From: JBCDBD01 sp039184335
Lineage (GTDB): Bacteria; Bacteroidota; Bacteroidia; Flavobacteriales; Flavobacteriaceae
Length of the DNA stretch: 64,000 bases
Assembly (NCBI GenBank): GCA_039184335.1
Contig: JBCDBD010000003.1
Location: 1 to 64,000 of the forward strand
Direction of reading: 5' to 3'
The position numbers and the translations under genes were made by a program. Every line of letters starts with the position of its first letter. Position 1 is the stretch's first letter. Shown here one piece after another: positions 17,659-26,904 of this stretch. Below the pieces are notes generated by a model, which worked only from the letters and a program-made list of their open reading frames with translations, was not told the DNA's origin and searched no databases.

Positions 17659-18888
17659 TTATTCTTTGTAGGCTATTTTTTCGTTCTTGAATAAAAGTAC
17701 AAATATGATAAGTACCCCCAAGGCAAAAATAGATGGGAAGATCCAGATAGCTTTCCAATCATGAAGGTTTTCTGAAACCAGATATGCATCTGATATTTTA
17801 CCTGCTACCCAAAAACCGATCAACATGCCCAAACCATAGGTTGCCAAGGTAATCAGACCTTGGGCGGCACTCTTATATTTTTCCCCTGCCTTAGAGTCAG
17901 TATATATCTGCCCCGACACAAAAAAGAAATCATAACAGATCCCGTGCAATGCAATCCCCAAGATCAGCATAAATGCCAATTCTCCCGCGTTACCGTAAGC
18001 GAACAACAAATAGCGAACCGTCCATGCCAGCATGCCCACCAAAATGGTCTTTTTAAACCCAAATTTTTTAAAGAAAAAGGGCAGTAACAGCATGAAAAGC
18101 ACTTCTGAAGCTTGACCGATGGTCATTTTCCCTGTCGGATTGTCAACCCCTATCTCTGCCAAGAACGGATTTGCATTTTGGTAATAAAATGCAAGTGGAA
18201 TACATATGAGTATCGACGAAACAAAGAAAATGAGAAAATTACGGTCCTTCAAAAGCTTTAGGGCATCTAACCCCAAAATTCCAGAAATGGTCACTTTTTC
18301 ATCCTTGGCCACCCTTGGAGGCGTTTTTGGAAGGGTGAAACTAAAGACCCCCAACACTCCCGATGCAATTGCCACCATCAAAAAGGTGTTTTTTAGCATT
18401 CCTTCAGCCCGTGCCTCAGGGGAATCCCACAGAAACACATAACTTATGATCAATCCAGCCACGATCCAACCAATGGTACCAAACACCCTTACCAATGAAA
18501 ATTCTTTTGCAGGGTCTTTCATTTGGTTGAACGAAACGGAATTCACCAAGGCCAAGGTCGGCATGTAGAGGATCATATACCCCAAAACATAGGGGTAGAA
18601 TACCGAAAAATCAGTAGCCGTATACATTTGGTACATGAGCGCAGCTCCCAAAAGATGTAAAACCCCTAAAATACGTTCCGCATTAAAATAGCGGTCTGCA
18701 ATAAGCCCAATGATAAATGGTGCGATGATCGCACCCCATGACTGTGTGGAAAAAGCCATCGCTATTTCACCTCCAGTGGCGTTTAGGTTATCTCCCAAGA
18801 ATGTTCCCAAGGTCACAAACCAGCCCCCCCAAATAAAAAATTCAAGAAACATCATCAACGACAGTTGGAACTTTGTTTTAAGGTTCAT
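17659..18888 (-). CDS. MFS permease, nucleoside:H+ symporter (NHS) type
   Basis: 409 aa, twelve predicted membrane segments. The N-terminus has the family pattern MMFLEFFIWGGWFVTLGTFL and FSTQSWGAIIAPFIIGLIADR. NupG-like permeases take up nucleosides; in Bacteroidota this subgroup is repeatedly found in sugar loci with TIM-barrel isomerases and Gfo/Idh/MocA enzymes, so a (keto-)sugar substrate is likely here. It is followed after 15 bp by the oxidoreductase and preceded by a DinB gene. Confidence 0.85.
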   Translation of the reverse strand: MNLKTKFQLSLMMFLEFFIWGGWFVTLGTFLGDNLNATGGEIAMAFSTQSWGAIIAPFIIGLIADRYFNAERILGVLHLLGAALMYQMYTATDFSVFYPYVLGYMILYMPTLALVNSVSFNQMKDPAKEFSLVRVFGTIGWIVAGLIISYVFLWDSPEARAEGMLKNTFLMVAIASGVLGVFSFTLPKTPPRVAKDEKVTISGILGLDALKLLKDRNFLIFFVSSILICIPLAFYYQNANPFLAEIGVDNPTGKMTIGQASEVLFMLLLPFFFKKFGFKKTILVGMLAWTVRYLLFAYGNAGELAFMLILGIALHGICYDFFFVSGQIYTDSKAGEKYKSAAQGLITLATYGLGMLIGFWVAGKISDAYLVSENLHDWKAIWIFPSIFALGVLIIFVLLFKNEKIAYKE

Positions 18889-18909
18889 AGTACGGATATA
18901 TTTAAAAGG

Positions 18910-19353
18910 TTATCGCTTGTAAAAAATGTAATCCAATGGCTTGGGTTCAATATCATTTAGCCTTAGGTCCATTAGAATTTGACCCCGATGATGGGTCGAA
19001 TGGTTGATAATGTGAAAGAGAATATCTTTGATTTCATTAGCCAAAAGCCTGCCTGCGGTAGTCTCATAATCGACCCGCTTGCCAAAATCATCTGTCTTGG
19101 TGACGATTTCAAATGTTGTTCGTTGATTTTCATAATGTATATCCTCCCAACTCACCAAATCATGTTCTTGCCAAACCCCATATTCATGTGGTTTCCCCAA
19201 AATCCGCTGGTTCCAGATATGATGGGCATTTAGAATATGTGAAAACAGCCGTACACTTTTTGGGGGCATTTTTTTGAATACAGCACTTTCTTCTATCAAT
19301 TTTTTATTGCAATAGAAATTATAATCAAACAATTGATTGAACAGTGCTTTCAT
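18910..19353 (-). CDS. DinB family metal-dependent protein
   Basis: 147 aa four-helix DinB/YfiT-like fold. Possible metal ligands are in FSHILNAHHIWNQRI (near 38-52) and HIINHSTHHRGQI (near 111-123), the standard pattern. Family members include thiol-S-transferases and many uncharacterised proteins. It sits inside the carbohydrate operon, 21 bp from the permease and 21 bp from the isomerase, so it is cotranscribed; a metabolic link is not evident. Confidence 0.85.
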   Translation of the reverse strand: MKALFNQLFDYNFYCNKKLIEESAVFKKMPPKSVRLFSHILNAHHIWNQRILGKPHEYGVWQEHDLVSWEDIHYENQRTTFEIVTKTDDFGKRVDYETTAGRLLANEIKDILFHIINHSTHHRGQILMDLRLNDIEPKPLDYIFYKR

Positions 19354-19374
19354 AAAAAAATTGGTTAGCCGACT

Positions 19375-20379
19375 TTACGAGATTTGTTGTGCAGCATTGA
19401 CCAATAGGTTCTTTGTTGCCATGATGCCCGCTTCTTCACCTAATTCATTTCCTTCATATTCGACGCCAATATAACCCGTATAGCCTGCATCTTTCACAAT
19501 CTGCAACATTCTTGCATAGTCTATCTTGGTTTCTAGGCCCTGCTCATCAAAATTATAGGATTTTGCACTTACGGCTTTCGCATGTGGCATTAGTTCAGTC
19601 ACGCCCTGGTACATATCATACGCTTCGAGGCACTTTGATTCATAATAAGATCCGTCTTCGCGTTTTACGCAAAAATTGCCAAAATCTGGTAGTGTCCCAC
19701 AGTTTGGCAGGTTCACCGCTTTCATAATTGCAGCCAACATTGCCCCATTTGAGGACAGTCCGCCGTGATTTTCAACGATAACATTAATATTCTTATCCTT
19801 CGCATAGGTGGCCAACTGTGTCAAGCCATCGATAGATGCATCGGTCCATGCATCGGGCTCTTGTGTACCATTGAGGTTTACTCTAATGGAGTGGCAGCCC
19901 ATAGCAGCGGCAGCATCTACCCATTTGTAGTGGTTTTCTACAGCTGTCTTTCGTTCTTCGGCATTGGCTGCCGCCAAATCTCCCTGACCATCGACCATGA
20001 TGAGCACATTTTGAAGGCCATGCTTCTCGCTCTCTGCGTTACACTTATCAACAAATGCCTTCATGGCCTCTTCGGAAAAATTTTCCTTCCCAAGCTCAGG
20101 GTAATACAGTCCACTGACATACTCCAGACCTTCAAAACCCCATGCCTTCGCTTTTTCTGCAAAAGTATAGGGGTCAACGCCCTCAAAACGTATCATTTTA
20201 TTGATGGACCATTGGGCTAGGGAAAGCTTAAAAAAAGGTGCCATTGCCTTAGTGCTTTCCTTTTCTCCTGCAGTGGTATCCACCGCCTCTTTTTTCTTGG
20301 TGTTGCATGAGTATATTCCTACCAAAGACAATGCTGCACTTGCCTTGGCCGTATTTTGAATAAAATGCCTTCGTTCCAT
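19375..20379 (-). CDS. exported sugar phosphate isomerase/epimerase (TIM barrel)
   Basis: 334 aa. The N-terminus MERRHFIQNTAKAS has a twin-arginine motif and is followed by LVGIYSC, a lipobox, so it is probably a Tat-exported lipoprotein. The body is an AP-endonuclease-2/hydroxypyruvate-isomerase-like barrel with NVIVENHGGLSSNG near 200, CGTLPDFGNFC near 225, HAKAVSAKSYNFD near 265 and YIGVEYEGNE near 305. An extracytoplasmic isomerase next to DUF1080 proteins and a GMC dehydrogenase fits periplasmic processing of oxidised sugars. First gene of the minus-strand operon; divergent from the GMC gene. Confidence 0.85.
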   Translation of the reverse strand: MERRHFIQNTAKASAALSLVGIYSCNTKKKEAVDTTAGEKESTKAMAPFFKLSLAQWSINKMIRFEGVDPYTFAEKAKAWGFEGLEYVSGLYYPELGKENFSEEAMKAFVDKCNAESEKHGLQNVLIMVDGQGDLAAANAEERKTAVENHYKWVDAAAAMGCHSIRVNLNGTQEPDAWTDASIDGLTQLATYAKDKNINVIVENHGGLSSNGAMLAAIMKAVNLPNCGTLPDFGNFCVKREDGSYYESKCLEAYDMYQGVTELMPHAKAVSAKSYNFDEQGLETKIDYARMLQIVKDAGYTGYIGVEYEGNELGEEAGIMATKNLLVNAAQQIS

Positions 20380-20409
20380 ATATGTAGATGATTTAGTTGT
20401 ATTGCCAGA

Positions 20410-20425
20410 ACTATAACGTTATAGT
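20410..20425. promoter_or_regulatory. 16-bp perfect palindrome, likely operator
   Basis: ACTATAACGTTATAGT is perfectly self-complementary and lies in the 131-bp divergent intergenic region, 31 bp before the isomerase start and 86 bp before the GMC start. The central AACGTT with symmetric flanks is typical of LacI/GalR-family operators. No LacI-type gene is in the window. Confidence 0.5.
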
Positions 20426-20510
20426 GTGAAATCGTCAATTTAGACCCGGATTAAATGTAGAAAATTAATTTAATATTTAATACATTTAGGAAATAAACAA
20501 TTTAGCATAC

Positions 20511-22223
20511 ATGAGTAAATTCTATTACAATGAGGAGCAAGAATCGTATGATGCGATTGTTGTTGGTACTGGCATCAGTGGTGGTTGGGCTGCAAAGGAA
20601 TTGTGCGAAAACGGACTCAAAACCTTGGTGCTGGAACGAGGTCGCATGGTAAAGCACATTGAAGACTACCCTACCGCCAACCTAGACCCGTGGGATTTTC
20701 CCCACAATGGGGAGCTTCCGAAGGAAGAAGCGAAAAAGCAGGAGAAACAGGCACGAACAGGATATACGGTCAGGGCACCACATCATTTTTGGTTTGTTAA
20801 CGATTTGGAGCATCCCTATAACGAGACCAAACGTTTTGATTGGATGAGAGGCTATCATGTCGGTGGACGGTCCATCATGTGGGGACGCCACAGTTACCGA
20901 TGGAGTGCATTGGATTTCGAGGCGAATAAACTTGATGGTATTGCGGTTGATTGGCCCATACGCTATAAAGATATTGCCCCTTGGTACGACAAAGTCGAAT
21001 CTTACATTGGGGTAACCGGAGAAAAATTGGGATTGACCCAATTACCAGATGGTCAATTTGAGCCCATGATGGAGCTTAACTGTGTCGAGCAACATGTGCG
21101 TGACAAGGTCGCCGAACATTTTGATGGAAGGGTCATCACCGCTGGTCGGGTTGCCCATATCAATAGTAATAAAAAATTTGAGGGCCGATCGAGGTGCATG
21201 TACCGCAACCGTTGCATCAGAGGGTGCCCGTTCGGGGCCTATTTCAGTAGTGTCTCTTCGACACTCCCTGCTGCTGAACGTACCGGCAACATGACCTTAC
21301 GACCCGATTCGATCGTGCATGAAGTAATCTATGATCCCGATACCAAAAAAGCCACTGGTGTAAAAGTTATCGATAGGGTTACCAAGCAAGTATTTGAATT
21401 TAGGGCCAAGGTCATTTTTCTCTGTGCCTCGGCCATTGCGTCTACCGCTATTTTAATGCAATCAAAATCGGATCGCTTTCCTGACGGATTGGGCAATGAC
21501 TCCGACCAATTGGGCCGAAATATCATGGACCACCACTTGGGCGTAGGTGCCTCAGGGAAATTCGATGGTTTTGAAGATAAATATTATAAAGGACGCAAAC
21601 CGAATGGTATTTATGTTCCCAGATTCAGAAACTTGGGGGGTGATTCCAATACCAATGACTTTATAAGGGGCTATGGTTACCAAGGGGGTGCAAGGCGTGA
21701 AAACTGGGAAGATGCCATTGCAGAACTCTCTCACGGAAAAGAGCTAAAAAATGCCATTTTAAAACCTGGTGGGTGGCAATTTGGTATGGGTGGCTTCGGT
21801 GAAGTCTTACCTTACGAAGATAATCGAATGACCATGGATTATGATAAATTGGACGCTTGGGGCTTACCCACGGTCACCTTTGACGCTGAATTCCACGAAA
21901 ACGAATGGAAAATGCGGGAAGATATGAAGAACCAGGCCGTAGACATGCTCGAAAAAGCTGGTTTGAGAGAGGTAGAACCTTTTGATAATCCTGGTGCATT
22001 GGGGTTGGGCATACATGAAATGGGTACCGCCCGTATGGGAAGGAATCCCAAAACTTCAGTATTGAATGGAAACAACCAAGTACATGCCGTCAAAAATGTT
22101 TATGTTACTGACGGAGCATTTATGACCTCAGCAAGCTGCGTCAATCCCTCATTGACCTATATGGCATTTACAGCACGGGCAGCGAGCCATGCCGCCGAAG
22201 AACTTAAAAAAGGAAACATCTGA
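20511..22223 (+). CDS. GMC family oxidoreductase (FAD), large subunit of a sugar dehydrogenase
   Basis: 570 aa. FAD-binding motif AIVVGTGISGGWAAKEL is near 14-30. The cysteine-bearing region RSRCMYRNRCIRGCPFGAY lies near 225-243. The C-terminal GMC domain has GIHEMGTARMG near 500 with the catalytic histidine, and NPSLTYMAFTARAASHAA at the end. No own signal peptide: proteins of this type are carried through the Tat system by the small subunit encoded next. Gluconate 2-dehydrogenase and glucoside 3-dehydrogenase have this architecture; the DUF1080 neighbours favour a glucoside-3-dehydrogenase role (inference). The stop codon overlaps the next ATG by 1 bp. Confidence 0.9.
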   Translation: MSKFYYNEEQESYDAIVVGTGISGGWAAKELCENGLKTLVLERGRMVKHIEDYPTANLDPWDFPHNGELPKEEAKKQEKQARTGYTVRAPHHFWFVNDLEHPYNETKRFDWMRGYHVGGRSIMWGRHSYRWSALDFEANKLDGIAVDWPIRYKDIAPWYDKVESYIGVTGEKLGLTQLPDGQFEPMMELNCVEQHVRDKVAEHFDGRVITAGRVAHINSNKKFEGRSRCMYRNRCIRGCPFGAYFSSVSSTLPAAERTGNMTLRPDSIVHEVIYDPDTKKATGVKVIDRVTKQVFEFRAKVIFLCASAIASTAILMQSKSDRFPDGLGNDSDQLGRNIMDHHLGVGASGKFDGFEDKYYKGRKPNGIYVPRFRNLGGDSNTNDFIRGYGYQGGARRENWEDAIAELSHGKELKNAILKPGGWQFGMGGFGEVLPYEDNRMTMDYDKLDAWGLPTVTFDAEFHENEWKMREDMKNQAVDMLEKAGLREVEPFDNPGALGLGIHEMGTARMGRNPKTSVLNGNNQVHAVKNVYVTDGAFMTSASCVNPSLTYMAFTARAASHAAEELKKGNI

Positions 22224-22876
22224 TGGAAAGAAGAATTGCACTGAAAAATATGGGAATGGTATTCGGGTACGCCGTTGCTACCCCCACATTGCTGGGAATC
22301 GTTCAAAGTTGCCAATCCAAACCTGCTTATGCAGATTGGGTACCTCAATTTTTTTCAAAAGATGAAGGCATGGCCATCGCCCAAATGTTGGATATCATAT
22401 TACCGAAAACAGAGACTCCTTCTGCCACTGAGCAAAATGTGCATGTGTTCTTTGACGAGTTTGCCAATTCGGTCTTGCCCGAAGAACAGCAAGAATTTGT
22501 AAAGATGGCCATGGGTAAATTTTTTGATAAGGTCTTGCAGGATTCCGGAGAGGAGAGCTTGGTCGAAATCAAGCCCGCAGCCATGGAACCTATTTTGGCA
22601 ACTTACCTAAAGAAAAGGTCTGATGAACAAGAAAAAGCCCATGAAGAGGCCATTGGCCAGTACATGGAAGCAAAAATGAAAAGCGAGGAAACAGTGTTGG
22701 ATGATGAAATCGCACGATTTGCATTTGCAAACAATGTCAGGGATATGGCCATTTGGGCCTATAAATCATCTGAGTTTATCGGAGAGGAAGTCTTGGCCTA
22801 CCTTCCAGTTCCTGGAGAATATATCGCCTGTGGTGATGCCAAGGAACTGACAGCGGACAAGGCTTGGTCTTTATAA
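22223..22876 (+). CDS. gluconate 2-dehydrogenase subunit 3 family protein (small subunit)
   Basis: 217 aa, Tat signal at the N-terminus (MERRIALKNMGMVFGYA) followed by a lipobox-like IVQSCQSKPAY. The rest is helical and matches the subunit-3 family that partners GMC flavoproteins and carries them to the periplasm; AIWAYKSSEFIGEEVLAYLPVPGEY near 175-200 is typical. Overlaps the GMC gene by one base (TGATG), so subunits are made in a fixed ratio. A strong terminator follows. Confidence 0.88.
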   Translation: MERRIALKNMGMVFGYAVATPTLLGIVQSCQSKPAYADWVPQFFSKDEGMAIAQMLDIILPKTETPSATEQNVHVFFDEFANSVLPEEQQEFVKMAMGKFFDKVLQDSGEESLVEIKPAAMEPILATYLKKRSDEQEKAHEEAIGQYMEAKMKSEETVLDDEIARFAFANNVRDMAIWAYKSSEFIGEEVLAYLPVPGEYIACGDAKELTADKAWSL

Positions 22877-22903
22877 AGCTTTGATTACCGAAAAAATACA
22901 TAG

Positions 22904-22931
22904 AAGCCTCACTAAAAGTGAGGCTTTTTTT
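22904..22931 (+). terminator. intrinsic terminator of the GMC operon
   Basis: AGCCTCACT, loop AAA, AGTGAGGCT, followed by TTTTTT: a perfect 9-bp stem, 28 bp after the small-subunit stop. It closes the two-gene operon. Confidence 0.9.
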
Positions 22932-23052
22932 GGGCATTGATCCAAATGGATAACACTCTTGATCGTTCATTTAAATCAAAACACCCCAGTATCGGTCTTT
23001 ATGTGGGGTAGACCTGATCTGAGGCATTTCAATTTAAATAAACACTATCAAA

Positions 23053-25530
23053 CTATGATCCGCACATAAGGCAATCATCATCAGCCTGACCTTCTTTGGC
23101 CCGCGCGATCATTTCTTTCATTTCTTCGGCAGTCATGGGCTGCACATCAACTTCTTGTTGGGAAACCGGGGTTGGCTCCACTTTTATGCCTGCGGCTGCT
23201 TTTGGTGTTGCCGCTGCTACTTCGGCTTCAGCGGCAACGCTCACGGGCATCTCTTTCTTTTTGGTATTGTCAAGGGTAAACTTGATTGCATCGACGGCAG
23301 CCTTGGTTCTTAAATAATACATGCCGGTTTTAAGGCCACTCTTCCAAGCATAAAAATGCATTGAGGTCAATTTGGCATAATTGGCATTTTCCATGAACAG
23401 GTTCAACGATTGGCTTTGGTCTATAAAATACCCACGCTGCCGGCTCATATCAATGATATCTTTCATGCTCAGCTCCCAAACTGTCTTATAGAGTTCCTTG
23501 ATATCTTCAGGTATGACATCGATATGTTGTACAGATCCATTGGCTCGCATTAACTCTTGCTTCAGGCTTTCGTTCCAAAGGCCCAGCTTTACCAAATCTT
23601 CCAATAAGTGTTTATTGACAACAATAAATTCTCCTGACAGTACCCGACGTGTATAGATGTTTGAGGTATACGGTTCAAAGCATTCGTTATTGCCCAAAAT
23701 TTGGGAGGTAGAGGCTGTAGGCATGGGAGCGACCAACAACGAGTTTCGAACACCATTTTTCTTGACATCCTTTCTAAGTTTGCCCCAGTCCCATCTACCG
23801 GACAGTTCCTCATCCTTGATTCCCCAAAGATTATGCTGAAACTCTCCTTTTGAAATCGGTGATCCTTTATACGATGTATATGCTCCTTCTTTACCTGCCT
23901 CTTCCATAGAGGCCGTTACAGCAGCAAAATATAGTGTTTCAAAAATCTCTTGGTTGAGTTTCTTTGCCTCATCGCTGGTAAAGGGCAGCCTAAGCATGAT
24001 AAAGGTATCTGCGAGTCCTTGAACACCAAGTCCGATTGGCCTATGTCTCATGTTTGAGTTTCGTGCCTCTTCGACTGGGTAATAGTTTCTATCTATGACC
24101 CTGTTCAAGTTCTTTGTCACCCGTTTGGTGACCTTAAAAAGTTCTTTATGGTCAAATTGGCCATTTTTTACAAACATGGGCAGGGCTATGGAGGCTAAAT
24201 TACATACCGCCACTTCATCGGGAGAAGTGTATTCCAAGATTTCAGTACACAGATTGGAAGAGCGGATGGTTCCCAGATTTTTCTGGTTGCTTTTTCTGTT
24301 GGCTGCATCTTTATAGAGCATGTAAGGTGTTCCCGTCTCTATTTGAGACTCCAATATCTTTTCCCATAGCTCCCTGGCCTTAATGGTCTTGCGGCCTTTG
24401 CCCTCTGATTCGTACTTCGTATAAAGTGCCTCGAACGCTTCACTGTGGTTGTTAAAAAGTTCTGGACATTCATTGGGGCACATCAAGGTCCATTGCCCAT
24501 CTGCTTCTACCCGTTTCATAAAAAGATCAGGAATCCACATGGCGTAGAAGAGGTCACGAGCCCTCATTTCTTCTTTACCGTGATTCTTCTTCAAGTCTAA
24601 AAAATCAAAGATATCGGCATGCCAAGGCTCTACATAGATGGCGAAGCTTCCCTTTCGTTTTCCGCCTCCTTGATCCACATAACGAGCGGTATCGTTGAAA
24701 ACCCGAAGCATGGGCACTATGCCATTTGAAGTGCCATTGGTACCCGCGATATAAGAACCTGTCGCCCTGATATTATGTATCGATAATCCAATACCCCCAG
24801 CAGATTGTGAAATTTTTGCTGTCTGCTTTAGGGTATCGTATATACCGTCAATGCTGTCATCTTTCATTGCCAAAAGAAAACAGGATGACATTTGTGGTTT
24901 GGGGGTGCCTGAATTAAATAGTGTTGGCGTGGCATGTGTAAAATACTTTTTTGACATCAACTCGTATGTCTCTAAAGCGGCGTCCAGGTCATTAAGGTGT
25001 ATGCCCACCGCAACACGCATCAGCATATGCTGGGGACGTTCTGCAATCTTTCCGTTCAATTTCAACAGATACGACCGCTCCAAGGTCTTGAAACCGAAAT
25101 AATCATAGCCAAAATCACGGTTATAGATAATGGTGGAATCCAATTGATCGGCATTTTCAGCAATGACCTTATAGACTTCATCTGATACTAAAGGTGCTTT
25201 TTTGCCTGTACGAGGATTGATGTACTCATACAGATCTTTCATGGTCTCTGAAAAAGACTTTTTGGTGTTTTTATGTAAGTTTGAAACGGAAATACGCGCA
25301 GCGAGTTTTGCATAGTCAGGGTGTGTTGTGGTCATGGTAGCTGCTATCTCAGCGGCCAGATTGTCAAGTTCTGAAGTAGTCACACCATCATAGAGGCCTT
25401 CAATGACCCTCATTGCCACTTTTACGGGATCCACAAGGCCATTGAGACCATAACAAAGTTTTCGAACCCTTGCCGTAATCTTATCGAACATCATCGGCTC
25501 TTTTCTTCCATCTCTTTTTACTACATACAT
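23053..25530 (-). CDS. nrdA: ribonucleoside-diphosphate reductase, alpha subunit (class Ia)
   Basis: 825 aa. An N-terminal ATP-cone (about 1-95, starting YVVKRDGRKEPMMFDKI) for overall activity control is followed by the ten-stranded barrel. Visible: SSCFLLAM with the first active-site cysteine near 217, NLCTEILEY with the thiyl-radical cysteine near 430, VCNLASIAL with the second redox cysteine near 445, and the C-terminal CLMC redox pair. An alanine/proline-rich linker (about 760-800) leads to the mobile tail. Reduces ribonucleoside diphosphates together with the NrdB encoded upstream (131 bp away, same strand). This is the canonical enzyme; a second, different class I system lies at 56844-59912. 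Confidence 0.96.
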   Translation of the reverse strand: MYVVKRDGRKEPMMFDKITARVRKLCYGLNGLVDPVKVAMRVIEGLYDGVTTSELDNLAAEIAATMTTTHPDYAKLAARISVSNLHKNTKKSFSETMKDLYEYINPRTGKKAPLVSDEVYKVIAENADQLDSTIIYNRDFGYDYFGFKTLERSYLLKLNGKIAERPQHMLMRVAVGIHLNDLDAALETYELMSKKYFTHATPTLFNSGTPKPQMSSCFLLAMKDDSIDGIYDTLKQTAKISQSAGGIGLSIHNIRATGSYIAGTNGTSNGIVPMLRVFNDTARYVDQGGGKRKGSFAIYVEPWHADIFDFLDLKKNHGKEEMRARDLFYAMWIPDLFMKRVEADGQWTLMCPNECPELFNNHSEAFEALYTKYESEGKGRKTIKARELWEKILESQIETGTPYMLYKDAANRKSNQKNLGTIRSSNLCTEILEYTSPDEVAVCNLASIALPMFVKNGQFDHKELFKVTKRVTKNLNRVIDRNYYPVEEARNSNMRHRPIGLGVQGLADTFIMLRLPFTSDEAKKLNQEIFETLYFAAVTASMEEAGKEGAYTSYKGSPISKGEFQHNLWGIKDEELSGRWDWGKLRKDVKKNGVRNSLLVAPMPTASTSQILGNNECFEPYTSNIYTRRVLSGEFIVVNKHLLEDLVKLGLWNESLKQELMRANGSVQHIDVIPEDIKELYKTVWELSMKDIIDMSRQRGYFIDQSQSLNLFMENANYAKLTSMHFYAWKSGLKTGMYYLRTKAAVDAIKFTLDNTKKKEMPVSVAAEAEVAAATPKAAAGIKVEPTPVSQQEVDVQPMTAEEMKEMIARAKEGQADDDCLMCGS

Positions 25531-25661
25531 ACTATACGTGTTTTTTTAGCATTCTTATTGATTTGACATACCATGGCCAAAAGGCGTTAAAATCTTACCA
25601 TTTTTTGATTTGGGAGCAGAATGTCGTTCTTCAACTATATAGAAGGGGGCGAAGCCTCTTG

Positions 25662-26648
25662 TCAGAAGTCGGCATCAAAGCTTATTTTCTGTGAATCGGT
25701 ATCTTTTTCTTTGTTGAGAACCCCTGCTTTTTGGTATTCTGAAACCCGCTTTTCAAAGAAATTGGTTTTTCCTTGCAGTGAAATCATATCCATAAAATCA
25801 AAGGGGTTGGTAGCATGGTATACTTTTTCGCATTCCAATTCCACCAAAAGTCTGTCGGTCACAAACTCCAAGTACTGGGTCATCAACTTTGCGTTCATTC
25901 CGATAAGACTGACCGGAAGCGATTCGGTGATAAATTCACGTTCGATATTGAGGGCATCGACAATAATTTCAGTAATGCGTGCTTTTGACACCTTGTTGAC
26001 CAAGTGTCTATTGTGCAAATGCACCGCGTAGTCACAATGCATGCCTTCATCCCTTGAAATCAATTCATTTGAGAATGTTAACCCAGGCATAAGACCTCTC
26101 TTCTTTAGCCAAAAAATGGAGCAGAACGCCCCTGAAAAGAAAATACCCTCAACAGCGGCAAAGGCAATCAACCGTTCTGCAAAACTGGGCGATTCGATCC
26201 ATCGCAATGCCCAGTCAGCCTTCTTCTTTATCGCAGGAAAGTTCTCAAGAGCCTTGAACAGTACATTCTTCTCTTTTTCATCTTTCACATAGGTGTCTAT
26301 GAGCAAGGAATACGTTTCAGAATGGATGTTCTCCATCATAATCTGAAAGCCATAGAAGAACTTGGCTTCTGAATACTGCACTTCATTTACAAAATTCTCG
26401 GCCAAATTTTCGTTCACGATACCATCGGAAGCAGCAAAAAATGCCAGAATGTGTTTGATAAAGTAGCGCTCATCGTCATTAAGCTTCGTGTTCCAATCCG
26501 ATAGGTCTTGATGAAGGTCTATCTCTTCAGCCGTCCAAAAGCATGCTTCACATTTTTTATACCATTCCCAAAGGTCATGGTGCTGAATGGGAAATATTAC
26601 AAATCGATCTTCATTTTCCTGTAAGATAGGCTCAACTGTGGCTGACAT
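25662..26648 (-). CDS. nrdB: ribonucleoside-diphosphate reductase, beta subunit (class Ia)
   Basis: 328 aa ferritin-like radical-generating subunit. Metal ligands are recognisable: D in FAASDGIVNE, E and H in MMENIHSETYSLL followed by the radical tyrosine, E in FFSGAFCSIF-adjacent AAVEGIFF, and E/H in SRDEGMHCDYA. No ATP-cone, unlike the NrdB at 56844. First gene of the nrdB-nrdA pair; its 5' side is occupied by a structured RNA gene on the same strand. Confidence 0.96.
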   Translation of the reverse strand: MSATVEPILQENEDRFVIFPIQHHDLWEWYKKCEACFWTAEEIDLHQDLSDWNTKLNDDERYFIKHILAFFAASDGIVNENLAENFVNEVQYSEAKFFYGFQIMMENIHSETYSLLIDTYVKDEKEKNVLFKALENFPAIKKKADWALRWIESPSFAERLIAFAAVEGIFFSGAFCSIFWLKKRGLMPGLTFSNELISRDEGMHCDYAVHLHNRHLVNKVSKARITEIIVDALNIEREFITESLPVSLIGMNAKLMTQYLEFVTDRLLVELECEKVYHATNPFDFMDMISLQGKTNFFEKRVSEYQKAGVLNKEKDTDSQKISFDADF

Positions 26649-26769
26649 AGTTTTTGTTTAAATTTTAATTGGAACGAGAATTTCCCTATGAGGACGGGCT
26701 TACAAAGATTTAAAAATGTCGCCGTATTGTAAAGTTTGTTTCAGCAAAACAACCACAAAGTTTTTAACA

Positions 26770-26779
26770 CAACATGTTG
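26770..26779. promoter_or_regulatory. 10-bp palindrome upstream of nrdB
   Basis: CAACATGTTG is perfectly self-complementary, about 125 bp upstream of the nrdB start. It does not match the NrdR box. It may be an operator or chance. Confidence 0.15.
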
Positions 26780-26856
26780 AAATGTAGTCTCACAAGTGAA
26801 ATTCATTGTGGTTTTGAAAAATATCCCCCAAAGAATTTTATATCACGTACTTGAAC

Positions 26857-26904
26857 AAAAAAATAAGACCAAAAAGCATTTTTATTATCGCTTTTTGGTC
26901 TTAT
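26857..26904 (-). terminator. strong intrinsic terminator of the structured RNA
   Basis: A perfect 15-bp inverted repeat (ATAAGACCAAAAAGC and its complement) with a 12-nt loop. On the minus strand it is followed by a run of seven T (26857-26863). No minus-strand protein gene ends here, so it must terminate the RNA gene just upstream. Confidence 0.85.
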
